64,000 bases of DNA from Maribellus sediminis (GTDB lineage Bacteria > Bacteroidota > Bacteroidia > Bacteroidales > Prolixibacteraceae): the NCBI RefSeq assembly GCF_011799805.1, contig NZ_WXUB01000001.1:1674001-1738000 (forward strand), in the 5' to 3' direction. Of this stretch, positions 19,393-27,253 are shown piece by piece. The first letter of the stretch is position 1. The number at the start of each line of letters is the position of its first letter. Below the pieces are notes generated by a model. It was not told the DNA's origin and searched no databases. It saw only the letters and a list, made by a program, of their open reading frames with translations. A program made the position numbers and the translations under genes.

Positions 19393-19644
19393 ATGAAACA
19401 AACGATAAAAAATAGTATCAAAAAAGTGTATTCACAGGCATGTGTATATCATATAATACTCCAAGGCAAAATTACTCCAGCCTTGTTGGATTCCATCGAT
19501 GAAATGCAAATCCGTGAAAATGGGAAAGGGGAAATCAACCTGATTGGTTGGTTACCTGATCAATCTGCACTCATTGGACTACTGAATCACCTGAATGAAA
19601 TTCGCTACGGAATTCTTTCAGTTAAAGCACTAATGAATGAATAA
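19393..19644 (+). CDS. Small conserved protein of unknown function (83 aa)
   Basis: 83 residues, no signal peptide or membrane span. The layout (Y-x-I-x-LQGKI near residue 24, then GEINLIGWLPDQSALIGLLN, then GILSVKAL at the end) resembles a family of small proteins, known to me mainly from other phyla, that carry a G-x-L/V-x-DQ-x-AL-x-GLL motif. No biochemical role is known to me. It is 60 bases upstream of the CoA-transferase gene on the same strand and seems to be the first gene of the operon. If the -7 box at 19381 is real the message is nearly leaderless, or translation begins further in. Confidence 0.65.
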   Translation: MKQTIKNSIKKVYSQACVYHIILQGKITPALLDSIDEMQIRENGKGEINLIGWLPDQSALIGLLNHLNEIRYGILSVKALMNE

Positions 19645-19704
19645 CAAAATAGCACAGTAATAATTTTTAAAGTTTAATCAAAATTATAAAAGGAGAACAG
19701 AAAA

Positions 19705-20922
19705 ATGACAAAAGTATTAGAAGGAATCAAAGTAGTTGAAGTTGCCTCAATGGCAGCCGCCCCATCCGCAACAGTAATTCTTGCCGATCTTGGCGCAGAA
19801 GTAATCAAAGTTGAACCGCTTAGTGGTGACATGTGGAGATATGGAAACATGGTAGCCGGTATGCCACCGAGCAAGATTCAGTACACGACCTACATTCAAA
19901 ACCGTACGAAGAAGTCGGTTGCACTTAACCTGAAGAAACCTGAAGCACAAGAAGCGCTGCACAAGCTGGTAGCTGATGCGGATGTTTTTCTTACCAATTC
20001 GCCACGCAAAGTACAACAGGAGCTGAAACACACCTATGATGATATTAAGGCAATTAAGCCAGATGTGGTTTACGCATGGATCAATGGTTTCGGTTTAGAA
20101 GGACCCGACAAAGACGCTCCGGGATTTGATATGACCGCCTGGTATGCACGCTCGGGTATGATGGAAGAATTGCGTCCGAAGGATGGTAGTCCTGTACCAC
20201 TGCCTGTTGGAGGTGGAGACTTAAACACTGCAGTGTCGTTGTTTGGTGCAGTTATGACAGGGCTCTTTCATCGCGAACGCACCGGAAAAGGATCATTTGT
20301 ATCAACATCATTAATGAATATGGGAATATGGGCGAACTCAAGTATGATGCAGGCCGCACTGGTAGGTGCACCACCAATGCAGAAGTTTCATCGCACAGAA
20401 TGGCCAAACCCGGTTAGTGGTGGAGTTTATAAAACCAAGGACGACCGCTACATCATTATCGTTGAGTTAAATCCAAATAATGTGGACAATTTACGAGATG
20501 CATTTGGTGCCGACCACTTAAAAGGCGACGAGCGCTTTGCAACACCTGAATTACGCGCTAAGAACCACCAGGCATTGTTCGACGAAATGGAAAAAATTGT
20601 TGGACAACATAACCTTTCTGAGGTTTCAGAACGCCTTAAAAAGTACCGCGTAAACTTCAGCGTGGTACAAACCACCGAAGAATGCACCCGCGACGAGCAC
20701 ATGATGGCCAACGGCTGCTTCCCTGAAGTTGAAGGCGCAAATGGCATTCGCACTATCGACAGTCCGATCCAAATTTTGGGTGATGGCCTCGAAAAAGTGA
20801 AGCCACAAAATCCGCCGGCTGTCGGTGAACACACTGTATCTCAACTAACAGCTCTGGGATACACCGAGGAAGAACTTAAAGCATTGGCTGAGGCTCATGT
20901 AATCGGTTTGCCCCGCAACTAA
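19705..20922 (+). CDS. CaiB/BaiF family (class III) CoA-transferase
   Basis: 405 residues, the usual length. Family III features: start VLEGIKVVEVASMAAAPSAT, ADLGAEVIKVEPLSGD, KKSVALNLKKPEAQEAL, and the catalytic Asp142 in PGFDMTAWYARSGMM. It should move CoA between a thioester and a free carboxylic acid in the cytoplasm, priming the acid for beta-oxidation-like chemistry. A strong Shine-Dalgarno-like AAAGGAG precedes the ATG, which is unusual for this phylum. It heads the enzyme part of an operon with an acyl-CoA ligase, two hydratase/isomerase-type crotonases and two MaoC proteins, similar in content to carnitine (cai) or bile-acid (bai) side-chain CoA pathways; substrate not determined. 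Confidence 0.93.
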   Translation: MTKVLEGIKVVEVASMAAAPSATVILADLGAEVIKVEPLSGDMWRYGNMVAGMPPSKIQYTTYIQNRTKKSVALNLKKPEAQEALHKLVADADVFLTNSPRKVQQELKHTYDDIKAIKPDVVYAWINGFGLEGPDKDAPGFDMTAWYARSGMMEELRPKDGSPVPLPVGGGDLNTAVSLFGAVMTGLFHRERTGKGSFVSTSLMNMGIWANSSMMQAALVGAPPMQKFHRTEWPNPVSGGVYKTKDDRYIIIVELNPNNVDNLRDAFGADHLKGDERFATPELRAKNHQALFDEMEKIVGQHNLSEVSERLKKYRVNFSVVQTTEECTRDEHMMANGCFPEVEGANGIRTIDSPIQILGDGLEKVKPQNPPAVGEHTVSQLTALGYTEEELKALAEAHVIGLPRN

Positions 20923-21035
20923 TAAAAGTGAGAAATATTTTCGGAGGCGTTTATAGCGCCTCCGAACCAACTGATTATTTAGTAATTAAAACATTTACAA
21001 AAAAGAATTTTAAATTTTTAAAAAAACATAATGTT

Positions 21036-21497
21036 ATGAAAGAAGAAGATAAATTTTACGAAGACTTTGAAATAGGCGAATCTTATATGACTGCCGGCAG
21101 AACCATTACTGAAACTGATATTGTGATCCATGCCATGCATTCGGGCGACTGGCAGCCTCATCATACTAACGAGGAATTCGCCAAGTCGCAACCAATTAAG
21201 CACCGTATTGCACACGGAAACCTGACCTTCTGCGTGAGTACAGGGTTAATTTTTCAGGCAGAAAAACCAAACCCAAACATCATGGCTTATGGTTACAACA
21301 AAATCCGTTATCCCGCTTCTGTTTATGCAGGCGACACCATCAAAACAGAGGTGAAAATCACCGACAAGAAGCCTCATCCAAAGCATAAAACACATGGTTT
21401 GTTAACCCAAACAGAGACAACCACAAACCAGCGGGGAGAAACAGTCGCTTTTGTTGAGCACATACTATATGCAAAAAGGAGAAATCCTGGAGAGTAA
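21036..21497 (+). CDS. MaoC-like acyl-CoA (de)hydratase, copy 1
   Basis: 153 residues from the ATG at 21036; the frame extends upstream to 20928 but that part is not protein-like and the paralogue at 24926 begins at the same MKEE-FYEDFEIGE position. Single hotdog domain with the hydratase-2 type motif HSGDWQPHHTNEEF followed by RIAHGNLT, giving the Asp/His pair used for (R)-specific hydration of enoyl-CoA. About 60 percent identical by eye to the second MaoC gene of the operon, so this is an old duplication. It probably hydrates or dehydrates an acyl-CoA intermediate made by the neighbouring ligase/transferase. Confidence 0.9.
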   Translation: MKEEDKFYEDFEIGESYMTAGRTITETDIVIHAMHSGDWQPHHTNEEFAKSQPIKHRIAHGNLTFCVSTGLIFQAEKPNPNIMAYGYNKIRYPASVYAGDTIKTEVKITDKKPHPKHKTHGLLTQTETTTNQRGETVAFVEHILYAKRRNPGE

Positions 21498-21543
21498 AAA
21501 GAAGAGTAACAATCTAATAGAGTAAAAAAAAGGAAAGAATCTG

Positions 21544-23130
21544 ATGAAAAAGAACGAAAACAAATTTTCTAAACTTGATGCGTTTCGCGACATGGATGTA
21601 ATTTGGCTTCTTGAGCAGTGGGTTGAAAGGCAGCCAGATAAAACCTTTGTTGTTTGGGCTCCGTTCGAGGGGTCTGAGCGTCAATGGAGTTATGCCGAAA
21701 TGGCGGGTTATGCTAAACAATTTGCTTCAGGATTACATGCCCGGGGCGTCAGGGCAGGGGATTTCGTTCTTATTCATTCAGATAATTCTCCTTATTTTCT
21801 AACGGCCTGGTTTGGCTGTGCCTATGTTGGCGCTGTTCCGGTTACAATCAACACCCGTTCTGTAGCCGATAACGTTAAGTATTTTGCTGAAGTTATGGAG
21901 CCTGTTTGCGCCATTGCTCAGCCCGGTTATGCAAAAATGGTACGGGAAGCCTGTGGCGAAGACACTAAGCTAATCATAACCGGTGAACCAATCACCGGTG
22001 ACGAAGTTAAGGGACTGGAATTCGAATCTTTCGCTGATATTTTTTCTAATGATTCCCTTCCAGCATTACCAACAGATCCGGAACGGAACTTTGCCGTACA
22101 ATTCACATCAGGAACTACATCGCGTCCAAAACCTACAGTGTGGACAAATGCCAATGCCCTTTGGGGTGGCAAATCCATGTCAATGAACATGCGGCTAAGG
22201 CGAGAAGATGTCACACTGATTTCTATGCCACTATTTCATGCCAATGCCCAGATCACTTTGCTCACCGCCCTTTGGTCGGGAGGAAGTGTTGTAGTGCATC
22301 CCAAGTTCTCGGCCTCACGGTTCTGGAGTACCTGTGCGAAACATGGTGTAACCTGGGTGTCGATGATTCCTTTTGCTTTTAAAGCCTTGAAAGGAAGACC
22401 CGTGCCGGAACACAAAGTTCGGATAATGATGGGATTGGAACGCTTGCCGGAAGCCGAAAAAGAATTCGGAGTTCAAACCATGGCACTCTGGGGAATGACC
22501 GAAACAGTCGCTTCCAGTATTGTAACTGATCCTGATCATCCGGGGCCAGCCGGAACAATGGGACGACCATCACCACTATATGGCGTAGAAGTCCGTAAGA
22601 AAGATGGCTCTCAGGCCGGACCTGGAGAGGAAGGCCTGCTGTTTATCCACGGAGAAAGAGGAGTATCGGTCTTCAAAGAGTACTATAAACACCCTGAAGA
22701 AACGCAAAAGGCATTTGACGAAAATGGTGCCTTGGACACTGGAGATGTAGTTCGTATTGATGAGAATGGCTGGATGTACTTCGTTAATCGCGACAAAGAT
22801 ATGCTTCGTGTGGGCGGAGAAAATGTGGCCGCACGGGAAATTGAAATTGCTATTAACGATAGTGGTTTGGTGATGGAAAGTGCTGTTGTTGCTCAGAAAC
22901 ACTATATGTTGGGAGACGTACCCGCCGCCTTTATTTCATTAAACGAGGCTGGAAAGGTGCTTACGGAAGAGGAAGTAAAGAACAAGATTATGGCTGTTTG
23001 CAAAGAGGAACTCGCCGATTTCAAAGTACCAAGATCGGTGCACATCGTTAACGATTTTCCTCGTTCAACGCTCGATCGAATAGCAAAGAACAAACTGCGG
23101 GATCAATTACCATGTATTGAATCAGACTAA
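21544..23130 (+). CDS. Acyl-CoA synthetase (AMP-forming), CaiC-like
   Basis: 528 residues. ANL superfamily: P-loop-like FTSGTTSRPKPTVWTN (~180-195), A5-type motif ALWGMTETVASS (~310-322), ALDTGDVVRIDENGWMYFVNR (~398-418), hinge and KVPRSVHIVNDFPRSTLDRIAKNKLR at the end with the catalytic Lys. It activates a carboxylic acid with ATP and CoA. Overall layout resembles crotonobetaine/carnitine-CoA ligase (CaiC) and related acyl ligases more than long-chain FadD, but substrate cannot be assigned. 46 bases after the first MaoC gene; preceded by a purine-rich AAAGGAAAG. Confidence 0.92.
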   Translation: MKKNENKFSKLDAFRDMDVIWLLEQWVERQPDKTFVVWAPFEGSERQWSYAEMAGYAKQFASGLHARGVRAGDFVLIHSDNSPYFLTAWFGCAYVGAVPVTINTRSVADNVKYFAEVMEPVCAIAQPGYAKMVREACGEDTKLIITGEPITGDEVKGLEFESFADIFSNDSLPALPTDPERNFAVQFTSGTTSRPKPTVWTNANALWGGKSMSMNMRLRREDVTLISMPLFHANAQITLLTALWSGGSVVVHPKFSASRFWSTCAKHGVTWVSMIPFAFKALKGRPVPEHKVRIMMGLERLPEAEKEFGVQTMALWGMTETVASSIVTDPDHPGPAGTMGRPSPLYGVEVRKKDGSQAGPGEEGLLFIHGERGVSVFKEYYKHPEETQKAFDENGALDTGDVVRIDENGWMYFVNRDKDMLRVGGENVAAREIEIAINDSGLVMESAVVAQKHYMLGDVPAAFISLNEAGKVLTEEEVKNKIMAVCKEELADFKVPRSVHIVNDFPRSTLDRIAKNKLRDQLPCIESD

Positions 23131-23232
23131 TGGTCATATCAAAATCTTGATTGAACAAAATACACTTGCCAAATAAATAAAAGAGAAGCAAACATAAAAG
23201 TTTATAAATATTAATAGAAGACAGAATATAAA

Positions 23233-24009
23233 ATGAAAGAGTATAAGTATATGAAAACCGAGCGAAAAGGAAACGTTGGAATCGTTACCTTCAATCGCCC
23301 TGAGGCACTAAATGCGCTTAATGAACAAGTTGAAATAGAAGTTACCGATGCTTTAATGGAATTTGATGCCGATGACAGTATTGGCTGTATGATCCTTGCC
23401 GGTGGTGAAAAGGCGTTTTGTGCCGGAGCCGACCTGAAATGGATCGCATCACAGGATTTTGAGAGTGCTTATCGTACCGACCTGGCAGCATATATGGATA
23501 AAGTTGCTGAACTACGCAAACCGGTAATTGCAGCCGTTAAAGGATATGCATTCGGAGGCGGCACTGAAATATCGTTAATGTGTGATATGATTATTGCAGA
23601 TACAACTGCAAAATTTGGCTTGACTGAAGTCACATTAGGTGTTATCCCCGGTGGTGGTGGGCCTGCTCGTTTGGCTGCTGCTGTTGGAAAAGCAAAAGCA
23701 ATGTATTATGTATTGACAGGTAAACCTTTTAGTGCCGAAGAAGCCGAGCGAATTGGTATGATTACAAAGGTTGTGGAAGATGGTAAGCTGATGGATGAAG
23801 CACTTAAGGTTGCAACTACCATTGCCAACAATCCACGATTAGCAGTTTTGGCCGGTAAGGAATCTGTAAACCAACAGGCGGAAACTCCTCTTATTCCTGC
23901 ACTGAAAGTGGCACGTCGACTTTTCCACGGGCTGTTCAGTACATCTGATCAAAAAGAGGGAATGACAGCCTTTGCAGAAAAGCGTAACCCCAATTATCAA
24001 AAATATTAG
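23233..24009 (+). CDS. Enoyl-CoA hydratase/isomerase (crotonase) A
   Basis: 258 residues, standard crotonase length. Oxyanion-hole segments AFCAGADLKW (~61-70) and YAFGGGTEIS (~105-113) are present, and both hydratase glutamates are kept: Glu112 in GGGTE and Glu132 in LTEVTLG. So a true hydratase activity is likely rather than only isomerase. C-terminal EGMTAFAEKRNPNY is typical. Part of the CoA operon, 102 bases after the ligase. Cytoplasmic; would hydrate a 2-enoyl-CoA, comparable in position to CaiD of carnitine pathways. Confidence 0.92.
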   Translation: MKEYKYMKTERKGNVGIVTFNRPEALNALNEQVEIEVTDALMEFDADDSIGCMILAGGEKAFCAGADLKWIASQDFESAYRTDLAAYMDKVAELRKPVIAAVKGYAFGGGTEISLMCDMIIADTTAKFGLTEVTLGVIPGGGGPARLAAAVGKAKAMYYVLTGKPFSAEEAERIGMITKVVEDGKLMDEALKVATTIANNPRLAVLAGKESVNQQAETPLIPALKVARRLFHGLFSTSDQKEGMTAFAEKRNPNYQKY

Positions 24010-24106
24010 AATGCTTAACTACCACAGGAGTAGTTTTCAGAAAATCCATATTTGAAAAGTGGAATAATCGATTGAATAATAAAGTTTAATAAAAAAAGAA
24101 TAAGAA

Positions 24107-24862
24107 ATGAAAAAAGTAATTGTTGAAAAAAAAGGTGGTATAATCTACGTAAAAATTAACCGCCCTGATGTATTGAATGCCTGTGATGGCGATACCTATA
24201 ATGCCATTGCTGATGCATGGGAAGAGCTTGAAAATGATCCCAATTTACGAGTAGGAATTGTAAGTGGTGAAGGTCGTGCATTTTGTGTTGGTACTGATGT
24301 TAAATGGGTGAAGTCGCCCGAGGCCGATGGATACGTAGATCGTTTGTACCCACGCATGTTAAACCTGACCAAGCCCGTGATTGCCGCTGTTCATGGTCAT
24401 TGCAACGGTGGCGGACTGGAACAGGCATTAGCCTGTGATATTAGAGTATCTACCGAAGATGCCCACTTTGGCTCTGGTGAAATTCGATTGGGTTGGATTC
24501 CTGGAGGTTATGGAACTCAACGTTTACCGCGTGTAATTCCTTTGGGTAGTGCACTTGAATTGTTGTACACCGGTGGCCGTGTCGATGCACAGGAAGCTTA
24601 TCGTATAGGTCTTGTAAATCATTTGGTGCCAGCCGATAAATTGATGGAAACCTGCGAAAAAATTGCCGGAGAGATTATTAAAAGCGCTCCGCTTGCTGTG
24701 CAGAAAATGAAGGCTGTGGTTATGCAGGGACTTGATATGCCACTTACACAGGCTGTGAGACTGGAAAAGGAGTATTTTGACTGGCTGATGCGAACCGAAG
24801 ACTCGAAAGAAGGTGCCCTGGCTTTTGCTGAAAAACGCGCTCCAAACTGGAAAGCTAAATAG
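24107..24862 (+). CDS. Enoyl-CoA hydratase/isomerase (crotonase) B
   Basis: 251 residues; same fold as crotonase A but clearly divergent, so the two are unlikely to be redundant. Oxyanion-hole segments AFCVGTDVKW (~58-67) and HCNGGGLEQA (~98-107), with Glu105 and Glu125 in the two catalytic positions (GGGLE and GSGEIRLG). IPGGYGTQRLPRVI follows. Cytoplasmic enoyl-CoA hydratase or related lyase/isomerase in the same operon, between crotonase A and the second MaoC gene. Confidence 0.92.
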   Translation: MKKVIVEKKGGIIYVKINRPDVLNACDGDTYNAIADAWEELENDPNLRVGIVSGEGRAFCVGTDVKWVKSPEADGYVDRLYPRMLNLTKPVIAAVHGHCNGGGLEQALACDIRVSTEDAHFGSGEIRLGWIPGGYGTQRLPRVIPLGSALELLYTGGRVDAQEAYRIGLVNHLVPADKLMETCEKIAGEIIKSAPLAVQKMKAVVMQGLDMPLTQAVRLEKEYFDWLMRTEDSKEGALAFAEKRAPNWKAK

Positions 24863-24925
24863 TACTTTTCTTTTCTACGTTAACCCCCAAGTAAAACAAA
24901 TAGTAATCTAAAAAATTAAAAAATT

Positions 24926-25381
24926 ATGAAAGAAGAAGCGAAATTTTACGAGGACTTTGAGATAGGTGAAACCAAAATGACACCAGCTAGGACGATCACG
25001 GAAACCGATATTGTGATGCATGCTATGCACTCAGGCGACTGGATGCCCCATCATACAGATGCAGAATGGTGTAAAGATCAGCCTTTTAAAAAGCCCATAA
25101 TGCATGGTAATGGAACCTTTAGTATTAGTACTGGTCTTACTTTTCTGGGTGAGAAATTGAATCCACATGCCATGTCGTACGGATATAACAAAATTCGTTA
25201 TCCGAACAATGTGTTCGCAGGTGATACTATAAAGGTTGAAACAAAGGTTATCAGCAAACAAGAGCATCCCAAGCGTCCAACACATGGCTTGGTTACGGAA
25301 GCGAAGACAACACTTAACCAGAAAGGCGAATGTGTGTGCTATGCCGAGCACATTCTTTTTGTGGAAAAGAGGAATCCTTAA
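24926..25381 (+). CDS. MaoC-like acyl-CoA (de)hydratase, copy 2
   Basis: 151 residues, hotdog fold with HSGDWMPHHTDAEW and PIMHGNGT supplying the hydratase-2 Asp/His. Paralogue of the gene at 21036-21497; the region FYEDFEIGE, TITETDIV, HAMHSGDW, YGYNKIRYP and AGDTIKVET is nearly shared. Two MaoC and two crotonase genes in one operon suggest at least two hydration/dehydration steps, or handling of both stereoisomers of the hydroxyacyl-CoA. Confidence 0.9.
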   Translation: MKEEAKFYEDFEIGETKMTPARTITETDIVMHAMHSGDWMPHHTDAEWCKDQPFKKPIMHGNGTFSISTGLTFLGEKLNPHAMSYGYNKIRYPNNVFAGDTIKVETKVISKQEHPKRPTHGLVTEAKTTLNQKGECVCYAEHILFVEKRNP

Positions 25382-25590
25382 GACTGTAGCGCATATGGAT
25401 GCATTCAAATTGAACCAGCTTTAGAAAATTTTGCAGATCAGTCATTTTCGGAGAATTCAATAAAATTTTATGAAAGGCCCCGTGAAATTTTCTAAGCTTT
25501 TTTATTAAAACCTGGTGCAAGAACTGCTTCCAGCGATCAATAACAACATTCGAATTCAAACAATAAAAATGACGAGAAAGGAGAAATACA

Positions 25591-26220
25591 ATGACCCTAA
25601 AGTTTATTGATGTATTTATGATTCTTTTTATCACCATGGGGCCGCTTAAACCTGCCATTGTGTATGTTACATTAACAGCCAAGTCAGATGCTGCTTTCAG
25701 GCGAAAAGTGGCTCTGCGGACTGCAATAACAGCAAGCATTGTGGCAATACTTTTTGTTGTAGCCGGCGAATTTTTGCTGAGTGCCTTCCATGTATCAATT
25801 CCTGCATTAAAAATGGCCGGAGGTTTAATATTACTATTGTATGCCTTAGAAATGATAATTGGCGGTGATAAGAAAGAAGATAGCAGTATCGATTCCGGAC
25901 CGTCAACAAACATTTCGATATACCCGCTGGCTTTGCCTTTAATGGCAACGCCACAGGGTCTTGTAGCGGTTACAACTTTTGCGGCTGCCGACCCAAATAT
26001 GAGTGACACGCTAATGGTTGTTGGAACAATATTGGGCTTAATGGCCTTCAACTTCGTTTTTTTGCTCGGTGCCCATAAAATCCTGAAATTAATAGGCCCT
26101 GCTGCATTAAAAGTGGTGTCTGTTGTTGTGGGATTGCTGCTTGCCGCTTTGGCAATTCAGTTAATGATCTGGGGGATGACTGATCTTGGTGTATTGGAGG
26201 AATTTGTTGCCACGGGGTAA
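25591..26220 (+). CDS. MarC family integral membrane protein
   Basis: 209 residues with about six membrane segments; family hallmarks are the N-terminal DVFMILFITMGPLKPAIVYV and the central MAGGLILLLYALEMI and PLALPLMATPQGL. MarC/UPF0056 proteins are inner-membrane proteins of unsettled function, with transport roles proposed. A good Shine-Dalgarno-like AAAGGAG precedes the ATG. It follows the CoA operon after a 209-base gap and before a large hairpin, so it is probably the last gene of that unit; a transport role for the operon's substrate or product is only a guess. Confidence 0.88.
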   Translation: MTLKFIDVFMILFITMGPLKPAIVYVTLTAKSDAAFRRKVALRTAITASIVAILFVVAGEFLLSAFHVSIPALKMAGGLILLLYALEMIIGGDKKEDSSIDSGPSTNISIYPLALPLMATPQGLVAVTTFAAADPNMSDTLMVVGTILGLMAFNFVFLLGAHKILKLIGPAALKVVSVVVGLLLAALAIQLMIWGMTDLGVLEEFVATG

Positions 26221-26274
26221 CATTTTATCAAAGCATGAGAAAAAAATTTGTAAAACGCTTTAGATAGGAATAAT

Positions 26275-26340
26275 GGAAAACATGGTTTGAAGACTTTCAT
26301 GTGTGTATGGATGGAACTATGAAAGTCTTCCCTGTTTTCC
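26275..26340 (+). terminator. Large two-part hairpin after the MarC gene
   Basis: Inner stem AAGACTTTCAT (26290-26300) with ATGAAAGTCTT (26319-26329), 11 bp; outer stem GGAAAACA (26275-26282) with TGTTTTCC (26333-26340), 8 bp. It lies 54 bases past the MarC stop. The run after it (AATTATTTG) is only weakly T-rich, so it may be a terminator or an mRNA 3'-end stabiliser. Confidence 0.6.
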
Positions 26341-26400
26341 AATTATTTGTACCAAACGATCCGCGTATTCTGAAAACCAAAACCGCGAGAAGCATAATTT

Positions 26401-26463
26401 AACAATAGGTTAAATAAACGGAACAATAGATTAAGTGCCTCCTGTACCGGGCATGTACATTTG
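26401..26463 (+). promoter_or_regulatory. Paired 21-bp direct-repeat operator and -7 box, copy 2
   Basis: Half-sites AACAATAGGTTAA at 26401 and AACAATAGATTAA at 26422, 21 bp apart; a consensus -7 box TACATTTG lies at 26456-26463 with TTTG 38 bases after the start of half-site 2. This is the best core promoter of the three copies. It drives the orphan AraC gene, whose first usable ATG is at 26507, about 37 bases after the expected start of transcription. Confidence 0.78.
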
Positions 26464-26506
26464 TATAACACTAAACAAAAATAAGCACCTAACAATTAAC
26501 AGCGAA

Positions 26507-27085
26507 ATGATAATTCTTAAAAATATGCTGTTAAAGCCGGCTAACTTTTACGTGGTTGTATACAAGGTAAAAACCGATTTTGCTACCTATTTGAAAGTAT
26601 TACAGCTAAAATTAAATGAATTCTTCAACAATTTATTTATGCCTATTAAATGGCGAATGTTAATTCATAAACAAGTTCGGCTTAACAGCCAGGATGAGAA
26701 TGGATTAAAGTATAGTAGTAGCAAAAGCTGGAATGAAATTCGTGAAAAGCATACTGAGGAATTTGTTGTGCTAGTCCGCAAAACCATTATTGAAAATATG
26801 AAAGCAGACGGATTCGGTGTTTGTATGTTGTGTAAAAAAATAGGCATGAGCCGAACTCAATTGCACATTAAACTAAAATTAGTCACCAATAGATCAACTT
26901 CTCATTATATCAGGTTTGTTCGCATACAAAAAGCCACTCAACTTCTTCGTGAAACCAATTTAAATATCACCCAGGTTTCATTGGAAGTTGGAATTGACAG
27001 TCTTCCCTATTTCTCTCGGATTTTTAGAGCCGAAGTTGGCTTAAGTCCGCAGAAATATCGCAAGATATATCGCTTGGAACAATAG
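26507..27085 (+). CDS. Orphan HTCS-type AraC output domain
   Basis: 192 residues from the ATG at 26507; an in-frame GTG at 26435 precedes the predicted transcription start and is rejected. The last ~110 residues are an AraC double helix-turn-helix almost the same as the HTCS C-terminus (shared stretches: MSRTQLH, RSTSHYIRF versus KSTSHFIRF, ITQVSLEVGIDS versus ISQVSLEVGIES, PYFSRIF). The first ~70 residues match nothing certain; part may be what is left of a receiver-to-AraC linker. There is no phosphorylation domain, so it could act constitutively, compete with the HTCS, or be a remnant. It has its own copy of the operator, and its stop codon TAG lies inside the next operator copy. Confidence 0.82.
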   Translation: MIILKNMLLKPANFYVVVYKVKTDFATYLKVLQLKLNEFFNNLFMPIKWRMLIHKQVRLNSQDENGLKYSSSKSWNEIREKHTEEFVVLVRKTIIENMKADGFGVCMLCKKIGMSRTQLHIKLKLVTNRSTSHYIRFVRIQKATQLLRETNLNITQVSLEVGIDSLPYFSRIFRAEVGLSPQKYRKIYRLEQ

Positions 27086-27140
27086 GTTAAATAATCGGAA
27101 CGATAAGTAAAACTCCGCTTTCATCTAATTCGGAGATTTG
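27078..27140 (+). promoter_or_regulatory. Paired 21-bp direct-repeat operator and -7 box, copy 3
   Basis: Half-sites AACAATAGGTTAAA at 27078 and AACGATAAGTAAAA at 27099, 21 bp apart; GAGATTTG follows with TTTG at 27137-27140, again 38 bases after the start of half-site 2. It overlaps the last codons of the orphan AraC gene. This is the likely promoter of the 21-kb hydrolase/porin cluster and implies a ~235-base 5' leader before the first ATG at 27384. Confidence 0.76.
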
Positions 27141-27222
27141 TAGTACGAAAAGCAACAAGTTCTGTGAAAATAAGGTATTGATATAATGGTTTAAATAGAT
27201 TGTTATAAAACATTTGTTTATT

Positions 27223-27253
27223 CATTGATTTGCGGTGTGAAATTTTGTAACTT
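27223..27253 (+). promoter_or_regulatory. Conserved leader element, copy 2
   Basis: CATTGATTTG, nine variable bases, then ATTTTGTAACTT; same length and layout as 15950-15980 and at the same distance from its operator (83 versus 88 bases from the -7 TTTG). It is either a second core promoter or an element of the long leader. Confidence 0.5.

Noticed and set aside
19705-25381. Assignment of the CoA operon to carnitine or bile-acid metabolism
   Set aside because: Gene types fit in part, but no carnitine transporter, crotonobetainyl-CoA reductase or steroid enzymes are present, and the hydratases are duplicated. Kept only as a comparison.
25314-26051. 245-residue open frame on the minus strand opposite MaoC copy 2 and the MarC gene
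   Set aside because: It runs antisense through two well-supported genes, has no domain character and no start signal.
26435-26506. GTG start extending the orphan AraC protein by 24 residues
   Set aside because: It precedes the predicted transcript start at about 26470 and overlaps the operator/-7 region.
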